The notes under the pieces are model-generated. The model searched no databases. It was given only the letters and a program-made list of their open reading frames with translations, and was not told where the DNA came from. Shown here one piece after another: positions 16,829-25,034 of a DNA stretch of 64,000 nt. The translations under genes were made by a program, and so were the position numbers. The stretch's first letter is position 1. Each line of letters begins with the position of its first letter. Origin of the DNA: Bradyrhizobium sp. SK17 (GTDB lineage Bacteria > Pseudomonadota > Alphaproteobacteria > Rhizobiales > Xanthobacteraceae); NCBI RefSeq assembly GCF_002831585.1, contig NZ_CP025113.1:6339001-6403000 (forward strand), given 5' to 3'.

Positions 16829-17287
16829 ATGACCGAGAGCCCGCCCCTGCTCGATTTCGATCCGGCATTTTGCCGCCGGGTCGCCAAATGGGGCGCAGCG
16901 ATCTGCCTGACATGGCTTTCGATCGCCGTTTGCATTCTCGCCCTGGTCGATCCGACCGGCGGCGCGTGTCCCGGCTGGATCATCCCAAGCAAGAATGGCC
17001 AAGGCACCTCGCTGTGGGCGCTCGTGGGCCTCTTTACGGCGTTCCCCGCCCTCTGGCTTTGCTTCATTCTCGTTCGCTGGCCGGGCTTCACGAGGATAGT
17101 GCGGGAGTCCGGCCAAGCCAACTACAAGCGCTTCCTGGAGACGAAAGGATGGGACGACCCGAGCAAGGCGGCCTCCGTCATTTTTCCTTTCGACCTCGTA
17201 TTCGTGGCGATCATCGCGGGCTTGTGCCTGTTTTGCTCAATCCCGATTTGGACGATGATCCTGCCATGCCTTCCGATCGGGCGATGA
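16829..17287 (+). CDS. Hypothetical membrane protein with three predicted TM helices
   Basis: The 152-residue protein has three hydrophobic segments: WGAAICLTWLSIAVCILALV (about 21-40), WALVGLFTAFPALWLCFILV (about 63-82) and IFPFDLVFVAIIAGLCLFCS (about 118-137). A polar loop (NYKRFLETKGWDDPSKAAS) lies between the last two. There is no motif I recognise. It is probably an inner-membrane protein of unknown role, lying alone between the autotransporter and the convergent amidohydrolase gene. Confidence 0.65.
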   Translation: MTESPPLLDFDPAFCRRVAKWGAAICLTWLSIAVCILALVDPTGGACPGWIIPSKNGQGTSLWALVGLFTAFPALWLCFILVRWPGFTRIVRESGQANYKRFLETKGWDDPSKAASVIFPFDLVFVAIIAGLCLFCSIPIWTMILPCLPIGR

Positions 17288-17302
17288 TCCGGTCTTGTGC
17301 GC

Positions 17303-18547
17303 CTACCCGCCCAGCCTGTCGACCTCAGCCTTGCCGGCCTTCATCACCAGCGGGATGTGCTCGCCCTGGCCGAGCAGACACGTCACGTCGCGTAGCGGAT
17401 TGCCGTCCACGACCAGCAGATCGGCAAACGCTTCCGGCGCGATGCGGCCGAGCTTGCCTTCCATGCCGAGCACTTCGGCGCCCACGACGGTCGCACTCGC
17501 AATCACCGCCTGCGGGCCGAGCAGTTCGGCGCGAATCCGGAATTCGTCGCTCTGCAAACGCTGTGATGGCCCGAGCAGGTCGGTGCCGAACCCGATCTTG
17601 ACGCCGGCCTCGCGATAGATCGCGAGCGAGCGCAGGCCGGCATCGCGGACGTCGGCGATCTTGGCGACGCTCGCGGCAGGGAGGCCGTATTTCGCGCCCT
17701 CGTTCGCCAATGCCTCGTAGGTGACCAGCGTCGGCACGACATAGGCGCCTTGCTCGGCCATCAGCCGCGCGGTCGGAGGATCGATCAGATTGCCGTGCTC
17801 GATGGTGCGCACGCCGCAGCGCACCGCGCGCTCGATCGCTTCCGCAGTATAGGCATGGGCCAGCACATAGGTGTGCCGCGCCTTCGCCTCCGCGACGATG
17901 GCGCGGATCTCGTCCTCGGAATAGCCGTAGGCGCCGATCGGATCGGTCGGCGACGCGACGCCGCCGGAGGCCATGATCTTGATCTGGTCGGCGCCCATTT
18001 GCAGCTCCTCGCGCACCGCCTTGCGCACCGCATCGACGCCGTCGACGACGCGCGCGATCGCGCCGACCCGCACGCAGCAGGAGCAGGTCGGGTCGGCCAG
18101 ATAGTCCGAACGCGCCCGCCCGTCGCCATGGCCGCCGGTCTGGCTCAGCGCGCGGCCGGAGACGAACAGCCGCGGACCATCGGTCAGGCCGGTGTCGATC
18201 GCCTGCTTCAGCGCATAGCCGGCGCCGCCGGCATCGCGAACGGTGGTGAAGCCGCGCTTCAGCATGCCGCGCAACAGCATGGTCGAGCGCAAGGTCACCA
18301 GCACGTTGGCCATCCGCGCCTGCTGCGACAGATCGAGCTCGACGGCGACCGCGTGCACATGCAGGTCGATCAGGCCGGGCATCAGGGTCTTGCCCCTGAG
18401 ATCAATGACCCGATCGGCCGAAGCGTCGATCGGTCGATCAGACACCTCCTTGATCAAGCGATCCTCGACCAGCACGTGGTGTCCTTCGAGCAGATCGGAG
18501 CGCAGCGGATCGAGCAGCGCGGCATTCTTGAAGAGGGTGGTTGGCAT
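17303..18547 (-). CDS. Amidohydrolase-superfamily metal-dependent hydrolase
   Basis: The 414-residue TIM-barrel enzyme shows the superfamily ligands: HxH in MPGLIDLHVHA (about residue 62), a probable carboxylated Lys in ADQIKIMASGG, His in YVLAHAYTAEA, His in IEHGNLID, and Asp in IGFGTDLLG. It resembles the Xaa-Pro dipeptidase/imidazolonepropionase-like group, which hydrolyses cyclic amides, carbamates or dipeptides. The gene lies 29 bases downstream of the MFS gene in the same direction, so import and hydrolysis of one compound is a reasonable inference. The substrate is unknown. Confidence 0.88.
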   Translation of the reverse strand: MPTTLFKNAALLDPLRSDLLEGHHVLVEDRLIKEVSDRPIDASADRVIDLRGKTLMPGLIDLHVHAVAVELDLSQQARMANVLVTLRSTMLLRGMLKRGFTTVRDAGGAGYALKQAIDTGLTDGPRLFVSGRALSQTGGHGDGRARSDYLADPTCSCCVRVGAIARVVDGVDAVRKAVREELQMGADQIKIMASGGVASPTDPIGAYGYSEDEIRAIVAEAKARHTYVLAHAYTAEAIERAVRCGVRTIEHGNLIDPPTARLMAEQGAYVVPTLVTYEALANEGAKYGLPAASVAKIADVRDAGLRSLAIYREAGVKIGFGTDLLGPSQRLQSDEFRIRAELLGPQAVIASATVVGAEVLGMEGKLGRIAPEAFADLLVVDGNPLRDVTCLLGQGEHIPLVMKAGKAEVDRLGG

Positions 18548-18576
18548 GAGAGTCTCCTGTCAGGACGCCGCCGTGG

Positions 18577-19932
18577 TCACGCGGTCTTGCTTGCGATTTC
18601 TTCCAGCGATCGGCCCCGCGTCGGCACGCCCATCAGCACGACAGTGAGTGCGCCGATCAGCAGCACGGACGTGGTGACGCCGAACACGCCGGCAAAGCCG
18701 AAATTCGGATAGAGATAGCCGACCAGGATCGGGGCCGCGATGGCGCCGATCCGCCCGATCGCAGATGCGAGCCCGGCTCCGGTGGTACGGATCGCGGTCG
18801 GAAACACCTCGGCGGTGTAGGCATAGACGCCGGCATAGGTGCCGTTCATGAAGAACGACAGCAGCAACCCCGCCGTCATGATCTCACCATCGCTCTTGGC
18901 AAAAGCGAGCCCGAGCGCGCTGACGCCGCCGAGCAGCATGTAGGACGCGATCGTCGCCTGCCGTCCGATCCGCTCGTTGAAGAACGCGGCGGTGAAATAG
19001 CCGGGCACCTGCGCGCAATACATCGCCAGCGAATAGCCAAAGCTCTTGGTGATGCTCATACCGTTCTGCACCAGGAGGCCGGGAATCCAGACGAAGAAAG
19101 AGTAGTAGCTGAAGGTGATCGACAGCCACATGATCCAGGTCATGGTGGTGATGCGGGCCTGGCGGCCGGCCAACAGCGCGGCAAAATTGCTCAGCAGCGT
19201 TCCTGACGAGACGGCAGGCAGCGCCGGTTCGGCGACCGGCGCCGGCAGCACCTGGCCCTCGCGCGCAAAGCTCGCCTCGATCCTGTCGAGCACCGCGCTG
19301 GCTTCCGTTTCCCTGCCCCGGCTTTCCAGCCAGCGCGGCGATTCCGGTAATGACCTGCGCCACCACAGCAGCATCACGACCGGCACGGCGGTGATGACGA
19401 GCACGATGCGCCAGCCATTCTCGTAGGCCGGCACGATGAAATAGCCGAGCAAGGCAGCGGCGACGAAGCCGAACGAGAAGAAGCCGGCCAGCGCGCCGGT
19501 GAAGGCGCCGCGGTAACGCCGCGCCACGAATTCCGCGAGGTAAGGCGCGATGATCGCGCTCTCCGCGCCGGTGCCCATGCCGGCGACGACGCGCGCGGCG
19601 AAGAACGCCGGCCAGCTATCGACCGCCGCGCTGACCAGCGAGGCCGCGCAATACAGCGCCAGCGCCGACATCATCACCGCGCGGCGGCCGATCAAGTCGC
19701 CCAGCGTCCCCGCCAGCAGCGCGCCAAACAGATAACCGACGAAGGTGCTGCTGCCGAGCACGCCGGTCTCGACATTGGTCAGGCTCCAGGCGGTGCGCAG
19801 CACCGGCAGGATGAACGCCAGCACCGCGGCATCCATCGCGTCGAACAGATAGCCCAGCCCGCCCATCAGCAGCAGGTGCACATGGAAACGCGCGAACGGC
19901 AGGCGCTCGATGCGCGCCGAGATCATGGACAT
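18577..19932 (-). CDS. MFS transporter (aromatic acid/sugar porter-like)
   Basis: The 451-residue protein has twelve predicted helices and the MFS signature loops: GYLFGALLAGTLGDLIGRRA (helices 2-3), SPRWLESRGRETEA after helix 6, and ERIGRQATIASYM in the second half. It resembles the AAHS and sugar-porter groups that import organic anions or sugars. GGAGGGGG precedes the ATG at 19932, preferred over the further upstream start. It is the first gene of a two-gene operon with the amidohydrolase and is divergent from the LysR gene. Confidence 0.9.
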   Translation of the reverse strand: MSMISARIERLPFARFHVHLLLMGGLGYLFDAMDAAVLAFILPVLRTAWSLTNVETGVLGSSTFVGYLFGALLAGTLGDLIGRRAVMMSALALYCAASLVSAAVDSWPAFFAARVVAGMGTGAESAIIAPYLAEFVARRYRGAFTGALAGFFSFGFVAAALLGYFIVPAYENGWRIVLVITAVPVVMLLWWRRSLPESPRWLESRGRETEASAVLDRIEASFAREGQVLPAPVAEPALPAVSSGTLLSNFAALLAGRQARITTMTWIMWLSITFSYYSFFVWIPGLLVQNGMSITKSFGYSLAMYCAQVPGYFTAAFFNERIGRQATIASYMLLGGVSALGLAFAKSDGEIMTAGLLLSFFMNGTYAGVYAYTAEVFPTAIRTTGAGLASAIGRIGAIAAPILVGYLYPNFGFAGVFGVTTSVLLIGALTVVLMGVPTRGRSLEEIASKTA

Positions 19933-20060
19933 GAAATCCCCCTCCGCGCCCCGCGGTTCGGCACGCGCCGCGGGGTCATTGGCGGCAATGATAGACAAAT
20001 CATGATTATCGGAATAATTTATAATTGTTATCTAGCACATCACCAATGTGAATATCGCCC
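19933..20060. promoter_or_regulatory. AT-rich divergent control region between MFS and LysR genes
   Basis: The 128-base gap contains a markedly AT-rich block (about 19993-20037) with a dyad ATAA-N10-TTAT inside AATAATTTATAATTGTTATC. LysR-type regulators usually bind interrupted AT-rich dyads in such divergent gaps and repress their own gene while activating the other one. The position fits; the exact site is an inference. Confidence 0.45.
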
Positions 20061-20981
20061 GTGTCCTTCCGTACCCTCGACCTCAACCTCCTGAAAGTCT
20101 TCGAGGCGCTGATGACCGAGGGCAGCGTCACCCGCGCGGCGAGCGCGCTGACGATGACCCAGCCCGCGGTCAGCAACGCGCTCGCCCGCCTGCGCGACGC
20201 GCTCGGCGATCCCCTGTTCGTGCGCACGGCCACCGGGATCCGCCCGACACAGCGTGCGGTGGCGTTGTGGGAGCCGATCGGCGACGCGCTGGAAAACGTG
20301 CGCCACGCGCTCGACGAGGACGCGTTCGATCCGCGGCGCGCCGAGGCCGAATTCAGCCTGTCGATGTCGGACTACGTCGCCTCGCTGGTGATGCCGCGGC
20401 TGCTGATCCGGTTCAGCGAGGTGGCGCCGTCGGTGCGCATCCACACCATGCCCAACACCATCCTGGAGATCGGCGACCGGCTCGAGGACAACCGGGTCGA
20501 TTGCGTGCTGAGCGTCTATGTCAACGAGGCGCAGCATCCGCCGGCCGCGATCCGCTCACGCTCGCTGTGGACCGTCGAATATGCCTGCATGATGCGGAAG
20601 GATCATCCGCTGGCCAGGCAGAAGCGGCTGAGCACGCGCGGCTTCCTCAACGCCGGGCATGTCGATGTCAGCCTCGCCGGGCGGACGCTGCCGACCTACG
20701 ATCAGTTCCTCGCCTCGCGCGGGCTGTCGCGCAACCTGGTCGCGACCGTCAACCATTACAACGCCGCCTACGAGATCGTCCGGCAGTCCGACCTGATCGC
20801 GGTGCTGCCGCGCGATCTCAGCGCGCAGTCGCGCCACGCGCCGCATCTGCACGCCGTGCCGGTACCGCTGCCAGCCCCGCCGCGCGTCGTCAGCCTGTTC
20901 TGGCACCAGCGCAACGACACCGTCCCGGCGCAGCGCTGGCTGCGCGAGACGCTGGTGGAGATGTTCGGGAGGATGGAGTGA
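20061..20981 (+). CDS. LysR-family transcriptional regulator
   Basis: The 306-residue protein has the LysR winged helix at residues 7-65 (LDLNLLKVFEALMTEGSVTR, MTQPAVSNALARLRDALGDPLF), then a periplasmic-binding-like effector domain (from about 95: EFSLSMSDYVASLVMPRLL). The N-terminal style is that of the NodD/DntR/LinR branch, often responsive to aromatic compounds. A GTG start is used because no in-frame ATG lies before the helix-turn-helix. It is transcribed away from the MFS/amidohydrolase operon, its most likely target. Confidence 0.9.
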   Translation: MSFRTLDLNLLKVFEALMTEGSVTRAASALTMTQPAVSNALARLRDALGDPLFVRTATGIRPTQRAVALWEPIGDALENVRHALDEDAFDPRRAEAEFSLSMSDYVASLVMPRLLIRFSEVAPSVRIHTMPNTILEIGDRLEDNRVDCVLSVYVNEAQHPPAAIRSRSLWTVEYACMMRKDHPLARQKRLSTRGFLNAGHVDVSLAGRTLPTYDQFLASRGLSRNLVATVNHYNAAYEIVRQSDLIAVLPRDLSAQSRHAPHLHAVPVPLPAPPRVVSLFWHQRNDTVPAQRWLRETLVEMFGRME

Positions 20982-21015
20982 AGGTCTGGTAGCGGCTGCG
21001 GCGAGCCGTGCGCGA

Positions 21016-21405
21016 TCACTGCTTGGTGTCGCCGTCGCTCGTCTTCAGTTCGTATTTGGCCGTCCCGGTTATCGAAAAGCTGGGCGGGCCATCCTTCTGC
21101 ATCGACTGCAATCTGAAAATGTTGACGGACGTCACTCGGCAGTTCGCGTCATACACCTTCGCGAGGATCGGGCACTGGTCCTTGGCCTCCTGGTAGAGAT
21201 CCCGCCTGATCTCGTTCAGGGCCGTTTCACGGTCGCCCCCCTGCACTGACGCAGGAGGCACGGCAACGCTCTTGAGCGTCACAGTGATGTCCATCAATCC
21301 GCGCGGCGGGACAGGCGACGCCGTATTGAACGTGACCTCGGCCTGCGCCGAAGAGGCTGCAAGCAACGACAGGATTCCACATGCGATCGCTGAGACAACG
21401 CGCAT
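21016..21405 (-). CDS. Periplasmic hypothetical protein
   Basis: The 129-residue precursor starts MRVVSAIACGILSLLAASSA with a signal peptide cleaved near AQA-EV. The mature part, with two Cys (KDQCPILAKVYDANC), is predicted to be a small beta/alpha domain, possibly disulfide-bonded. GGAGG precedes the ATG by six bases. A much longer in-frame extension runs into a palindromic repeat and is spurious. No family is recognised. Confidence 0.65.
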   Translation of the reverse strand: MRVVSAIACGILSLLAASSAQAEVTFNTASPVPPRGLMDITVTLKSVAVPPASVQGGDRETALNEIRRDLYQEAKDQCPILAKVYDANCRVTSVNIFRLQSMQKDGPPSFSITGTAKYELKTSDGDTKQ

Positions 21406-21970
21406 TCCAGACCTCCACGAGACTTCGCGAGCACCTCCCGCGTCAGGGAGGGCTATCGCATATGCGCTCGATTTCCCCACAAAGTCCGTCATGTCCGGCC
21501 TTGTGCCGGGCATCCACGTCTTAGTCTCCGCGTGAGAAAGACGTGGATGGCCGGGACAAGCCCGGCCATGACGAATGTGGAGACAGCAAAGCCGCTCGCT
21601 GCCATATGCGATTGCCCTTACCGCGTCAGGGAGAACGTCGATATCCCAGTCGCGGATTGTTGCGGAAGTTTGGCATCGCAACCAGAGGCAGCATCGTGAA
21701 GGCCGACGATCACGCGAACTTGCGCTGGTGCATGGCCGTGCGTGATTGCCGACGACAGAGCCCGCTCTCGCTCATTTCGTTTTTGATGCAGCTTGGCTGG
21801 CTTGCCGAGCCAACGTTCGTGGAAGTGGCGACACGCTTCGCCTAACGGGCCAGTGGCATCGATCCAGCCCGCCTGCGCCCTCCGGGCTTCGGCGCGGCAG
21901 CCTTCGCTCACTTCGCTACGATGGAGTCTTGCTGGCCTGCCTAGCCGTAGCTCGCGAAGCGAGCGAAGGC
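21406..21970. other. Repeat-containing intergenic region upstream of tRNA-Tyr
   Basis: About 565 bases on the 3' side of tRNA-Tyr and upstream of the periplasmic protein gene. It holds the palindrome at 21487-21573 and, near 21890-21965, short CTTCGCT/AGCGAAG-type inverted repeats. No convincing ORF is seen in the remainder. Confidence 0.5.
21487..21573. repeat. Rhizobial long palindrome (CATCCACGTCTT/AAGACGTGGATG)
   Basis: A near-perfect dyad with arms CGTCATG-CCGG-CTTG-CCGGGCATCCACGTCTT and its complement around a 14-base loop. Spurious translations of this element give the 'RHGRACPGHPRL'-type peptides common in Bradyrhizobium annotations. Confidence 0.8.
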
Positions 21971-22056
21971 TGGTGGGGGAGGCAGGACTCGAACCTGCGA
22001 AGCCATGAGGCGGCTGATTTACAGTCAGCTCCCTTTGCCACTCGGGACACTCCCCC
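21971..22056 (-). tRNA. tRNA-Tyr (anticodon GTA)
   Basis: The reverse strand gives a class II tRNA of 86 nt. The acceptor GGGGGAG pairs with CTCCCCC, the anticodon arm is CTGACTGTAAATCAG (GTA), the variable arm is long (CCGCCTCATGGCTTCG), the T-arm is CAGGTTCGAGTCCTG, and CCA is encoded. Confidence 0.97.
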
Positions 22057-22249
22057 GTCCAACAGCGTCGAACCAGCCGCGCGAGTGGCGGCGGACCGGT
22101 CATCGAAATGACGCTGATAACCGGCCGACCCGAAGCGGGTGCGCGGTCGGGCGCGTTTATGGGCGAAGGCGGTCCCCAAAGTCAACCAAGCCAGGCGCCT
22201 ATTTGCCGGTTAAATTGCCAATATTCGACACCCGTGACACAAGCCTCCC

Positions 22250-23077
22250 ATGAGCGATCGCGACCGCAGACCCAATTTCCGAGGCAAGGGCGGTAAACCC
22301 TTCCAGAAAGGGCCGAAATTCGGCCGCCCGCAGGCCCGGCGGGAGCGCGAATCCGGTTCCGACGGACCGGTGATTCTGTACGGCTGGCACACGGTGGCGG
22401 CGGCATTGGCCAACCCGGAGCGCCAGATCCGCAAGCTTTACCTCACCGAGAACGCCGCCAAGCGGCTCGCCGAGGAGAATATCGCGACCCGGGTCGCCCC
22501 GGAGATCGTCCGTCCCAGCGACATCGACCGCCGCCTCACCCCCGATGCCGTGCATCAGGGCCTGTTGGCGGAGGCCGATCCCCTGCCCTCGCCCGGCATC
22601 GACACGCTGGCGCTGGAGGGCATCGTGCTGGTGCTCGACCAGATCACCGACCCGCACAATGTCGGCGCCATCCTGCGCTCGGCGGCGGCGTTCGCGGTGA
22701 AGGCGATCGTCACCACTGCGCGGCACAGCCCGGAGGCGACCGGCGTGTTGGCGAAGGCCGCCTCCGGCGCGCTCGAGCTGGTCCCGATGGTCACGGTGCA
22801 GAACCTGGCGCGCGCGCTGAACGAGCTGAACGAGCACGGCTTCCAGACCGTCGGCCTCGACAGCGAGGGCAGCGAGGACCTCGGCAAGGTTCCGCTGCAA
22901 CAGCCGCTCGCGCTGGTGCTCGGCGCCGAGGGCAAGGGCCTGCGGCAGTTGACGCGCGAGACCTGCCGCGTCGTCGCCCGCCTCGACATGCCCGGCGAGA
23001 TCAAGAGCCTGAATGTGTCGAACGCCGCCGTGCTCGCACTCTATATCGGCGCCAGCCGGCTTGGGCTGATGGGCTAG
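22250..23077 (+). CDS. rlmB: 23S rRNA 2'-O-ribose methyltransferase, TrmH/SpoU family
   Basis: The 275-residue protein has a basic, disordered N-terminal tail (to about 38), a substrate-binding subdomain (ILYGWHTVAAALANPER onward) and a SPOUT knot. The three SpoU motifs are DQITDPHNVGAILRSA (about residue 130), LVLGAEGKGLRQLTRE (about 222) and LDMPGEIKSLNVSNAAVLAL (about 245). By family it transfers a methyl group from SAM to the ribose of a 23S rRNA guanosine (Gm2251 in E. coli). The RlmB assignment over other SpoU enzymes rests on overall layout. A palindromic element follows the stop codon and may serve as terminator. Confidence 0.87.
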   Translation: MSDRDRRPNFRGKGGKPFQKGPKFGRPQARRERESGSDGPVILYGWHTVAAALANPERQIRKLYLTENAAKRLAEENIATRVAPEIVRPSDIDRRLTPDAVHQGLLAEADPLPSPGIDTLALEGIVLVLDQITDPHNVGAILRSAAAFAVKAIVTTARHSPEATGVLAKAASGALELVPMVTVQNLARALNELNEHGFQTVGLDSEGSEDLGKVPLQQPLALVLGAEGKGLRQLTRETCRVVARLDMPGEIKSLNVSNAAVLALYIGASRLGLMG

Positions 23078-23084
23078 AGCCTTT

Positions 23085-23176
23085 CCCGTTCCGATGAAAT
23101 CGGAACGGGGCTCCAGGTTGTTGTCTTCGCGTTTTCTTCACGCGAACCGGTCTCCACTTCGCTCGAAAACGCTCTC
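23085..23176. repeat. Palindromic repeat downstream of rlmB
   Basis: An 11-bp stem CCCGTTCCGAT/ATCGGAACGGG with loop GAA (23085-23109) is followed by the ACGCGAACCGGTCTCCACTT-type core often seen beside such hairpins in rhizobial genomes. It lies between convergent rlmB and the TetR gene and could stop transcription from both. Confidence 0.65.
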
Positions 23177-23188
23177 GCTCGCGGCATC

Positions 23189-23812
23189 TCACTTCTTCCG
23201 CGTGCGAGCACCAGGAGCGAGCGGACCCGCAAGCAGCCCCGAGGCGAGGTGCGTGAAGGCGTCCACGGCCTTCGGCAAGACGGCTTTGGGATTGTTGCTG
23301 GCCGCGACCCAGAGCGCGGCATTGAGTGCCGCGCCATTCAACAGTCGCGCGACTGCTTCGGCGTCGATCGGCTTGAGGATGCCCCGCGAGATCAACCGTT
23401 CGACCGTCTGCTTCGTCACTTGCAGGCAATGGCTCTGGCTGGGCCATTGCGACGGATCCCCGAGCACCGCTGGGCCATCGAGCAGCACGATGCGCTGGAC
23501 CTCGGGATCGAGCGCCATCTCGATATAGGCCACCCCTTCCGCCAGCAGCCCCTGCCAGTCGCCTCCTGCGCGGGCGCCGATCGCCTGCGCGCGCGCCGCC
23601 ATTTCGCCGTCGATCTCGTTCACCACCGCCGACAGCAGTCCGCGCTTGTCCGCGAAATTATGATAGAGCGCGCCCCGCGTCAGACCGACCGAAGCGGTCA
23701 ATTCATCCATCGAGGCTTCGGCATAGCCATCCCTGGCAAAGGCCTTTCGCGCAGCCGCGATCAGCTTGGCGCGGTTCTCTTCCATCGTCTCGATGCGTCG
23801 CTTTGCCGCCAC
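23189..23812 (-). CDS. TetR-family repressor
   Basis: The 207-residue protein has a TetR helix-turn-helix at residues 14-60 (AKLIAAARKAFARDGYAEAS, VGLTRGALYHNFADKRGLL). An all-helical ligand domain follows, resembling the TetR_C group with VQRIVLLDGPAVLGDPSQW. The C-terminus is basic (PGARTRKK). It is divergent from the RidA gene, with three matching palindromes in the gap, so it most likely represses both genes. The inducer is unknown. Confidence 0.9.
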   Translation of the reverse strand: MAAKRRIETMEENRAKLIAAARKAFARDGYAEASMDELTASVGLTRGALYHNFADKRGLLSAVVNEIDGEMAARAQAIGARAGGDWQGLLAEGVAYIEMALDPEVQRIVLLDGPAVLGDPSQWPSQSHCLQVTKQTVERLISRGILKPIDAEAVARLLNGAALNAALWVAASNNPKAVLPKAVDAFTHLASGLLAGPLAPGARTRKK

Positions 23813-23834
23813 CGGTCACCCTCATCGAATTCAC

Positions 23835-23901
23835 ATACGCAACGTATATGGATTGACATACGCTCCGTATGCCAACTAATGTACTGGCATACGCGGCGTA
23901 T
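23835..23901. promoter_or_regulatory. Three TetR operator palindromes and rightward promoter
   Basis: ATACG-NNN-CGTAT occurs three times: 23835-23847, 23858-23870 and 23889-23901. The middle copy lies inside the 17-base spacer of a promoter with TTGACA (23854-23859) and TAATGT (23877-23882) directed at the RidA gene. Bound repressor would occlude that promoter and probably the divergent one. Confidence 0.8.
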
Positions 23902-23989
23902 ATCAAATGCGATAGCGGCGGCACGCGAAGGACGTATCGGCGGGCTGCGCATCCACACCGCCAACACACGGAAACGAAAGGATCAAGCG

Positions 23990-24400
23990 ATGGCGCAGCG
24001 CGAGGCGATTTTCCCTGCCAACGCCAACCGGCATGCCCTCTACGAAGCCCACGGCTATTCAGCCGCGATCCGGTCGGGCGACCTCGTCTTCGTCTCCGGT
24101 CAGGTCGGCAGCCGTCTCGATGGCTCTCCCGAGCCTGATTTCGAGCGTCAGGTCCGGCAGGCATTCGACAACCTTCGCGCAACGCTTCACGCGGCGGATT
24201 GCAGCTTCGACGACATCGTCGATCTCACCACGTTCCACACTGATCCCGAAAATCAGTTCAAGACCGTCGCGGCAGTCAAGAATGAGATGTTCGCCACGCC
24301 GCCCTTCCCCAACTGGACCGCGGTGGGCGTGAATTGGCTCGCCGGCTTCGATTTCGAGATCAAGGTCATCGCCCGCATGCCGCATCGCGCAGCCGCATAG
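23990..24400 (+). CDS. RidA/YjgF-family protein
   Basis: The 136-residue protein starts at an ATG preceded by AAAGGA and has the RidA fold: DLVFVSGQVGSRLDG, VRQAFDNLRATLHAADCSFD, DIVDLTTFHTDPENQFKTV, and C-terminal NWTAVGVNWLAGFDFEIKVI. Canonical RidA deaminates reactive enamine/imine intermediates using an Arg near residue 105. Here that region reads PNWTAVGVNWL, without the usual 'R' of the R-x-x-V motif, so it may be a binding or different-activity paralogue. Its expression appears to be controlled by the adjacent TetR protein. Confidence 0.85.
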   Translation: MAQREAIFPANANRHALYEAHGYSAAIRSGDLVFVSGQVGSRLDGSPEPDFERQVRQAFDNLRATLHAADCSFDDIVDLTTFHTDPENQFKTVAAVKNEMFATPPFPNWTAVGVNWLAGFDFEIKVIARMPHRAAA

Positions 24401-24480
24401 ATCTCCTCACCGATCACCAAAGAGAAGCGCCCGCTCGCGTGACGCGAACGGGCGCTGATGTTTCGACGGATCGGTCGAGA

Positions 24481-24945
24481 TCAGTAATAGCGGCGCAGCA
24501 CGCGGTGGCCGTAGTGATAGGCCGGCGCGCGATGCGCGTAGCCGTAGCGATAGCCGTAGTGCGCACGGTAGGGCCGGTAGTGGTGGCGATAACCGTAGTG
24601 GCGGTAGCCATAGTGGCGATAGCCGTAATAGGGGCGGCCATAGCCTTCGCGGTAGTACGGACGCGGCGCCCAGTTGCCCGGACCGCTGTAGGTCGGTCCC
24701 TGGTTGACGTAATAGTACTGCTGGGTCGCGTTGGGATAGGCCGCATCCGGGTCAGGCAGGCGTTCGACGGCGCCGTATCCGGCATAGCCATAGCCGTAGC
24801 CGTAGCCGCCGCAGCCACCACAGCCATAGGTCACGGCAGGCGCGGCGTAGACCGGCGCACCGCAAGGGTTGAAACCGCACGCCATCGCGGGCGCGGTCAG
24901 CATGACGGCCACCGCCGCAATCAGTCCTTTGATCATTTGACGCAT
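24481..24945 (-). CDS. Secreted Gly/Tyr/His/Arg-rich low-complexity protein
   Basis: The 154-residue precursor has a signal peptide (MIKGLIAAVAVMLTAPAMA) followed by two low-complexity regions. The first is Gly/Tyr (CGGCGGYGYGYGYAGYG); the second has repeated YGYRHYGYRHYGYRHH units. AGGAGAG precedes the ATG. Such Tyr/Gly/His-rich exported proteins are frequent in Bradyrhizobium. Function is unknown; metal binding or an envelope structural role is conceivable from composition only. Confidence 0.65.
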   Translation of the reverse strand: MRQMIKGLIAAVAVMLTAPAMACGFNPCGAPVYAAPAVTYGCGGCGGYGYGYGYAGYGAVERLPDPDAAYPNATQQYYYVNQGPTYSGPGNWAPRPYYREGYGRPYYGYRHYGYRHYGYRHHYRPYRAHYGYRYGYAHRAPAYHYGHRVLRRYY

Positions 24946-25034
24946 TACTCTCTCCTGATGCTCTCTGTTCGTCGCGTAGCTCTTGATGGCTATTCAGCGC
25001 CCCCGGTTGAGGGCTCTTGATTGGACAGTTGGTT

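Noticed and set aside
21016..21681. Long version (221 codons) of the periplasmic protein
   Set aside because: The extra N-terminal part translates a palindromic repeat; the internal ATG with GGAGG and signal peptide is the plausible start.
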